From positions 1 through 17,185 of the forward strand of contig JAZRMU010000083.1 in assembly GCA_045647785.1 (NCBI GenBank): a stretch of 17,185 bases of DNA, in the 5' to 3' direction. A program made the position numbers and the translations under genes. Source of the DNA: SIG565 sp045647785 (lineage in GTDB: Bacteria > Bacillota > Clostridia > Oscillospirales > Acutalibacteraceae). The notes under the pieces were generated by a model that saw only the letters and a program-made list of their open reading frames with translations, had not been told where the DNA came from and did not search any database. How positions within the stretch are numbered: position 1 is the first letter of the stretch; the number at the start of each line of letters is the position of its first letter. Below, one piece after another: positions 14,873-17,185 of this stretch.

Positions 14873-15577
14873 TTACAGGAGAACTTCTTTGTTCGTTCCA
14901 TAGAAAATATCGTCCTTATTGCTGATAAGCTTGAAAAACTCTTCTAATTTAACCCAATAATCCGCACCGTAGTCCATTTCAAAGGAATGTCCCCAAATAT
15001 AAAATATCTTTGGTGTTTCAGGCTTCAATTCAATGAATTTTTCTCCCAACTGCATCATTTCTTCAAAGTCGAGATGATATGCTGTTGGGTTGAAACGGTA
15101 AAGGTTATTCTGCAAATCAAAGCTACCCGTTGTGGTAATGGTGCGGCTATACTTAACGCCTGTGTTTTTCTTTATAATATCTGCAACACGGTCGTCATTA
15201 CTTACCCCGCCGCAGGGATATGCCATGCCAACAACCTCATATCCCACAAGCTCGGACAATTTCAGTCGGTCGGTTTCTACTTGCCGAATTATCTCGTCAG
15301 CATCGCACTCGGTAAGGTTTGGGTGTGTGAGTGTATGCACAGCAACCTCATGTCCATCATAAACGGTTTTTACATCCTCTGTATGTATTTTATAATGGGC
15401 AATTCGTTGCTCGTTTCGAATAAGCGTACCCCTTTTGGATAATAGCTCTGAATTGAGATTAAAAGTGCATTTTAAACCGTACTTATTTAATAATTCTATT
15501 AATCTTATATCCTGGGTTACGCCGTCGTCGTAGCTGAAGGTTATGGCTTTCTTCTTTGCTTGGTCATAAAAACGCAT
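14873..15577 (-). CDS. Polysaccharide deacetylase family (NodB homology) protein
   Basis: A 234-aa CE4/NodB-type deacetylase domain without signal peptide or membrane helix, so probably cytoplasmic. Motif 1 is TFSYDDG (13-19), with the catalytic base and metal Asp at 17/18; motif 2 is HTLTHPNL (81-88), with metal ligands H81 and H85; MAYPCGG corresponds to motif 3; and a late GHSFEM supplies the C-terminal His. The metal site therefore looks complete. CE4 enzymes remove N- or O-acetyl groups from chitin, peptidoglycan or other sugars; the substrate is not evident, and the lack of an export signal argues against cell-wall peptidoglycan. AAAGGAGG precedes ATG 15577. The asparaginase-like gene follows in the same direction after 29 bp with only a weak ribosome site, suggesting a shared transcript. 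Confidence 0.85.
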   Translation of the reverse strand: MRFYDQAKKKAITFSYDDGVTQDIRLIELLNKYGLKCTFNLNSELLSKRGTLIRNEQRIAHYKIHTEDVKTVYDGHEVAVHTLTHPNLTECDADEIIRQVETDRLKLSELVGYEVVGMAYPCGGVSNDDRVADIIKKNTGVKYSRTITTTGSFDLQNNLYRFNPTAYHLDFEEMMQLGEKFIELKPETPKIFYIWGHSFEMDYGADYWVKLEEFFKLISNKDDIFYGTNKEVLL

Positions 15578-15598
15578 AGTATTGCCTCCTTTTTATTC

Positions 15599-15627
15599 AT
15601 TATAGCATATTTAATTTCAAAAGTAAA
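15599..15627 (-). promoter_or_regulatory. Candidate promoter for the deacetylase-asparaginase pair
   Basis: Minus strand TTTACT (15627-15622, 4 of 6), 17-bp spacer, TATAAT (15604-15599, perfect), 20-odd bp before the deacetylase start codon, with an AAGGAGG site in between. Confidence 0.6.
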
Positions 15628-15644
15628 TCTTAAGGAGAAATGTG

Positions 15645-15745
15645 TATATGAAAACCGCTGGGATTGTGAGGGGAATAGAGGAATGTGTTATTAAAACACC
15701 TGTGATTTACATAGCAAAAGCGAGGTGAATTTCACCTCGCTTTGT
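15645..15745 (+). repeat. Repeat copy 1: AbrB-like mini-ORF plus palindromic hairpin
   Basis: TAAGGAG (15631-15637) precedes ATG 15648, which opens a 26-codon frame ending TGA 15728. Its first residues, MKTAGIVRGIE, resemble the start of AbrB/SpoVT-type regulators (MKATGIVRRID in many clostridia), but the similarity stops after about 11 codons, so this is a fragment. The stop lies within the palindrome AAAGCGAGGTGAA/TTCACCTCGCTTT (15717-15743). A diverged second copy is at 16969-17150. Confidence 0.65.
15717..15743. terminator. Palindromic terminator, probably of the DUF2975-xre operon
   Basis: A 13-bp perfect inverted repeat around one base, 8 bp after the xre stop on the minus strand, where CTTTTGC follows the stem. 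The plus strand also has a T-rich exit (CTTTGTGTTTA), so it may work in both directions. Confidence 0.65.
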
Positions 15746-15750
15746 GTTTA

Positions 15751-15954
15751 CTATTTTTCGTACTCTAAAATATCGCCGGGTTGGCAATTTAAGGTCTCGC
15801 AAATTGCTTCTAAAGTTGAAAAACGAATGGCACTTATTTTGCCAGTCTTAATTTTTGATAAATTAACATTGGCTATTCCAACCTTTTCTGAAAGTTCGTT
15901 CAATGAAATTTTTCGGTCAGCCATAACTCTATCTAATCTTAATATAATCGGCAT
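15751..15954 (-). CDS. Xre/Cro-family HTH regulator (YozG-like)
   Basis: A 67-aa DNA-binding protein consisting only of one Cro/C1-type helix-turn-helix. It starts MPIILRLDRVMADRKISLNEL; the recognition pair is about residues 19-43 (NELSEKVGIANVNLSKIKTGK), followed by FSTLEAICETLNCQPGDIL, typical of the short YozG-like regulators. The frame extends upstream to 16005, but AAGGAG at 15961-15966 and family length fix the start at ATG 15954. It lies 10 bp after the DUF2975 gene, with its ribosome site overlapping that gene's stop. This gene pair is common in Firmicutes (yoaS-yozG in Bacillus subtilis). Autoregulation of the upstream promoter is likely but inferred. Confidence 0.9.
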   Translation of the reverse strand: MPIILRLDRVMADRKISLNELSEKVGIANVNLSKIKTGKISAIRFSTLEAICETLNCQPGDILEYEK

Positions 15955-15964
15955 AATACTCTCC

Positions 15965-16570
15965 TTATAATGTTTCATCAACTTGCTGTTGCAACTGTGC
16001 ACCATATTTGAAAATATAGGAAAGCAAAAATATTACAGCTGAAACAAGAATGAAGTCCAACTTGAATGTAAACTGTGGTACAACTTTGGTTATGTTTTCG
16101 TTGACAAGAATAGTTCCAAGATCATATCCGTAGTATAAAACCAAGGATTCTACCACTGAAAAAACACTGGATATAAGTCCGAATATAATACTTATCCATC
16201 CTAATTTTTTAAGGTTAAGAAAAATTGCGGTGTGAAAAGGCTCTCCAGCAATAATAGGTTTGAAAATATTTCTTAAAATTTTAAAGCACATACAACTTGT
16301 GATTGCACACACCAATAAAATCCCGCCCATAGTTAATATATAGGTAATTGCGAAATTAGTTGACGGAATTATGTTTTCCTTTACATAAAACTCTAAATTA
16401 CCAAAAGTAAATGTATTCATAATATTATTTGTATAGCTAGGGTCAATCTTCAGTATTATTGCTGTTACAATAAGAATGGGAACATACAATATTGTGGCAC
16501 CTAACATAACACGGAAGCACCATTTGATAAAAGTGTCTAATTTTCTAGCAATTAAATTTGATTTGTTCAT
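15965..16570 (-). CDS. DUF2975 family membrane protein (YoaS-like)
   Basis: A 201-aa integral membrane protein with four predicted hydrophobic helices at about 19-40, 74-96, 122-146 and 172-188, and the family's ending FKYGAQLQQQVDETL. The function of DUF2975 is unknown; its constant partner is a short Xre regulator, as here. ATG 16570 is chosen because GGAGG lies 8 bases upstream; the TTG at 16585, which would add five residues, is itself part of that ribosome site. It is the first gene of a two-gene operon driven by a perfect consensus promoter. Base composition here is clearly more AT-rich than in the hydrogenase and tRNA-charging operons, which fits an accessory region. Confidence 0.88.
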   Translation of the reverse strand: MNKSNLIARKLDTFIKWCFRVMLGATILYVPILIVTAIILKIDPSYTNNIMNTFTFGNLEFYVKENIIPSTNFAITYILTMGGILLVCAITSCMCFKILRNIFKPIIAGEPFHTAIFLNLKKLGWISIIFGLISSVFSVVESLVLYYGYDLGTILVNENITKVVPQFTFKLDFILVSAVIFLLSYIFKYGAQLQQQVDETL

Positions 16571-16604
16571 CTTATTTTCCTCCAAAGCGATTTAATGTAT
16601 GGGT

Positions 16605-16633
16605 ATTATAACACTCAAAACAATGTTTGTCAA
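16605..16633 (-). promoter_or_regulatory. Consensus sigma-A promoter of the DUF2975-xre operon
   Basis: Minus strand TTGACA (16633-16628), 17-bp spacer, TATAAT (16610-16605): perfect hexamers and spacing. AACATT words occur just upstream of and inside the spacer and might be regulator half-sites; this is weak. Confidence 0.85.
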
Positions 16634-16808
16634 CTATTTTTTAATGTTTATCGTTAAAATTTTTATTTTATTTTAAATGAAATGGGGGGTGAACTTATGA
16701 AAATACATCATTTATATCTATAGCAAAACGATATAAACTATAGAATGTTGAGATAATAAATTTCCTTTAATTAAAAATCCTAACATCACAATTTAAAAAT
16801 TTTGTGAT

Positions 16809-16942
16809 GTAGGGCAGGGGTTTACTCCTGCCGCAAATTCCCGCAAAACAAAACGGCGGGAGCCCCTCTACCGAGGCCGTACCCCTCTGTCGGCTTCGCC
16901 GACATCTCCCCTTTTGTGAAGGGGAGTCTTCCCCCGCCCTAC
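16809..16942. mobile_element. MITE-like GC-rich repeat element with terminal inverted repeats
   Basis: The ends are GTAGGGCAGGGG (16809-16820) and CCCCCGCCCTAC (16931-16942), inverted repeats with one mismatch. Inside are several hairpins: GCAGG/CCTGC next to the left end, TGTCGGC-ttc-GCCGACA (16888-16904) and CTCCCCTT/AAGGGGAG (16906-16926). It encodes no transposase and is far richer in G+C than its AT-rich flanks. Very similar short elements recur in Ruminococcaceae genomes as I recall them. GATG occurs directly outside both ends and might be a target duplication, but the left copy also belongs to an adjoining hairpin. Confidence 0.7.
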
Positions 16943-16968
16943 GATGTATTTGTAAAGGGGAAATATAT

Positions 16969-17150
16969 AGTATGAAAGCCACTGGAATTGTGAGAAGAGT
17001 TGAGGCGGATGTAATAATAACACAAATATGCCTTTAACCCTCATAAATACTGGGTTTTTGAGCAATTTTTGAAGAAAAATTTTTGGCGAAAACAGCATAT
17101 TTTTACCTATACATAGCAAAAAGCGAGGTGAATTTTACCTCGCTTTTCGT
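16969..17150 (+). repeat. Repeat copy 2: AbrB-like mini-ORF, extra segment and hairpin
   Basis: AAAGGGG precedes ATG 16972, a 21-codon frame ending TAA 17037. Its start MKATGIVRRVEADV is closer to AbrB/SpoVT N-termini than copy 1. Over the first 52 bases I count about 38 identities to copy 1. Both copies then share ACATAGCAAA and the GCGAGGTGAATTT-based hairpin (here 17119-17129 with 17137-17147), but copy 2 carries about 70 additional bases between the frame and the hairpin. The hairpin could act as a terminator. Confidence 0.62.
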
Positions 17151-17185
17151 GTTAAATTCTATCACCGTATGGTAAAGATTTAATG

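Larger units (their letters stand above)
16571..17185. other. Intergenic region without a full gene
   Basis: After the promoter of the DUF2975-xre operon the stretch to the window end contains an isolated ribosome-site-like GGGGGGTG with an 8-codon frame (16697-16723), a perfect 9-bp hairpin (16783-16791 with 16802-16810), the MITE-like element (16809-16942) and repeat copy 2 (16969-17150). I see no gene of normal length on either strand; the frames crossing the MITE are low-complexity products of its hairpins. Confidence 0.7.

Noticed and set aside
15955..16005. N-terminal extension of the Xre regulator to 84 residues
   Set aside because: AAGGAG sits just before ATG 15954, and the extension would run into the DUF2975 coding region with residues foreign to the family.
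16767..17119. Two minus-strand frames (71 and 83 codons) near the window end
   Set aside because: They cross the MITE-like element and its hairpins, lack plausible ribosome sites and resemble no family.

Overview
The window looks like a piece of chromosome from an anaerobic, fermentative Clostridia member, most likely of the Oscillospiraceae/Ruminococcaceae type. The reasons are an NAD-linked [FeFe]-hydrogenase operon, a T-box leader on a tRNA-charging operon, consensus sigma-A promoters (TTGACA, 17 bp, TATAAT), strong AGGAGG ribosome binding sites and a GC-rich MITE-like repeat. This taxonomic call is inference from gene content. No rRNA, tRNA, phage or CRISPR was seen.

Layout. (1) 1-475: a compact array of three hairpins separated by four exact copies of a 9-nt word and enclosed by an outer inverted repeat, then two terminator-like hairpins and the promoter/5' UTR of the next operon. 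(2) 476-8668, plus strand: a ten-gene hydrogenase operon. The four core genes correspond to HndA (NuoE-like), HndB (thioredoxin-fold), HndC (NuoF-like, NADH/FMN) and HndD (catalytic [FeFe]-hydrogenase). Between hndA and hndB lie six tightly packed genes: DRTGG protein, RsbW-like GHKL ATPase, a HydS-like sensory [FeFe]-hydrogenase homologue, a second DRTGG protein, a PHP phosphoesterase and a second GHKL ATPase. This inner block resembles a redox/H2 signalling cassette. (3) 8669-8784: a convergent double terminator. (4) 8785-13810, minus strand: promoter, T-box leader, aspS fused to gatC, an unusual gatA and gatB. This is the indirect Asn-tRNA (Asp-tRNA(Asn) amidotransferase) route in one operon. 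(5) 13824-15577, minus strand: a type-I asparaginase-like gene behind a polysaccharide deacetylase gene. (6) 15645-17185: a DUF2975 membrane protein plus Xre regulator pair (YoaS/YozG-like) between two diverged copies of a repeat that encodes the start of an AbrB/SpoVT-like protein and ends in a palindromic hairpin; a MITE-like element sits inside this interval.

How the genes work together. HndABCD would couple NADH (possibly with ferredoxin, by electron bifurcation) to H2. The nested HydS-like protein with two GHKL ATPases could report H2 or redox state. In the second operon, a probably non-discriminating AspRS makes Asp-tRNA(Asn), and the GatC tail on the same polypeptide would dock GatB and GatA to amidate it. 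The GatA is the most striking item. It is short, lacks the N-terminal region, and by my alignment has lost both the catalytic Lys (now Asp) and the nucleophilic Ser (now Ala) of the amidase triad, so it should not release ammonia from glutamine. The ammonia source is therefore open: free ammonium, the neighbouring asparaginase-like protein, or a second GatA elsewhere. I regard this cluster as the best candidate for an undescribed variant system.
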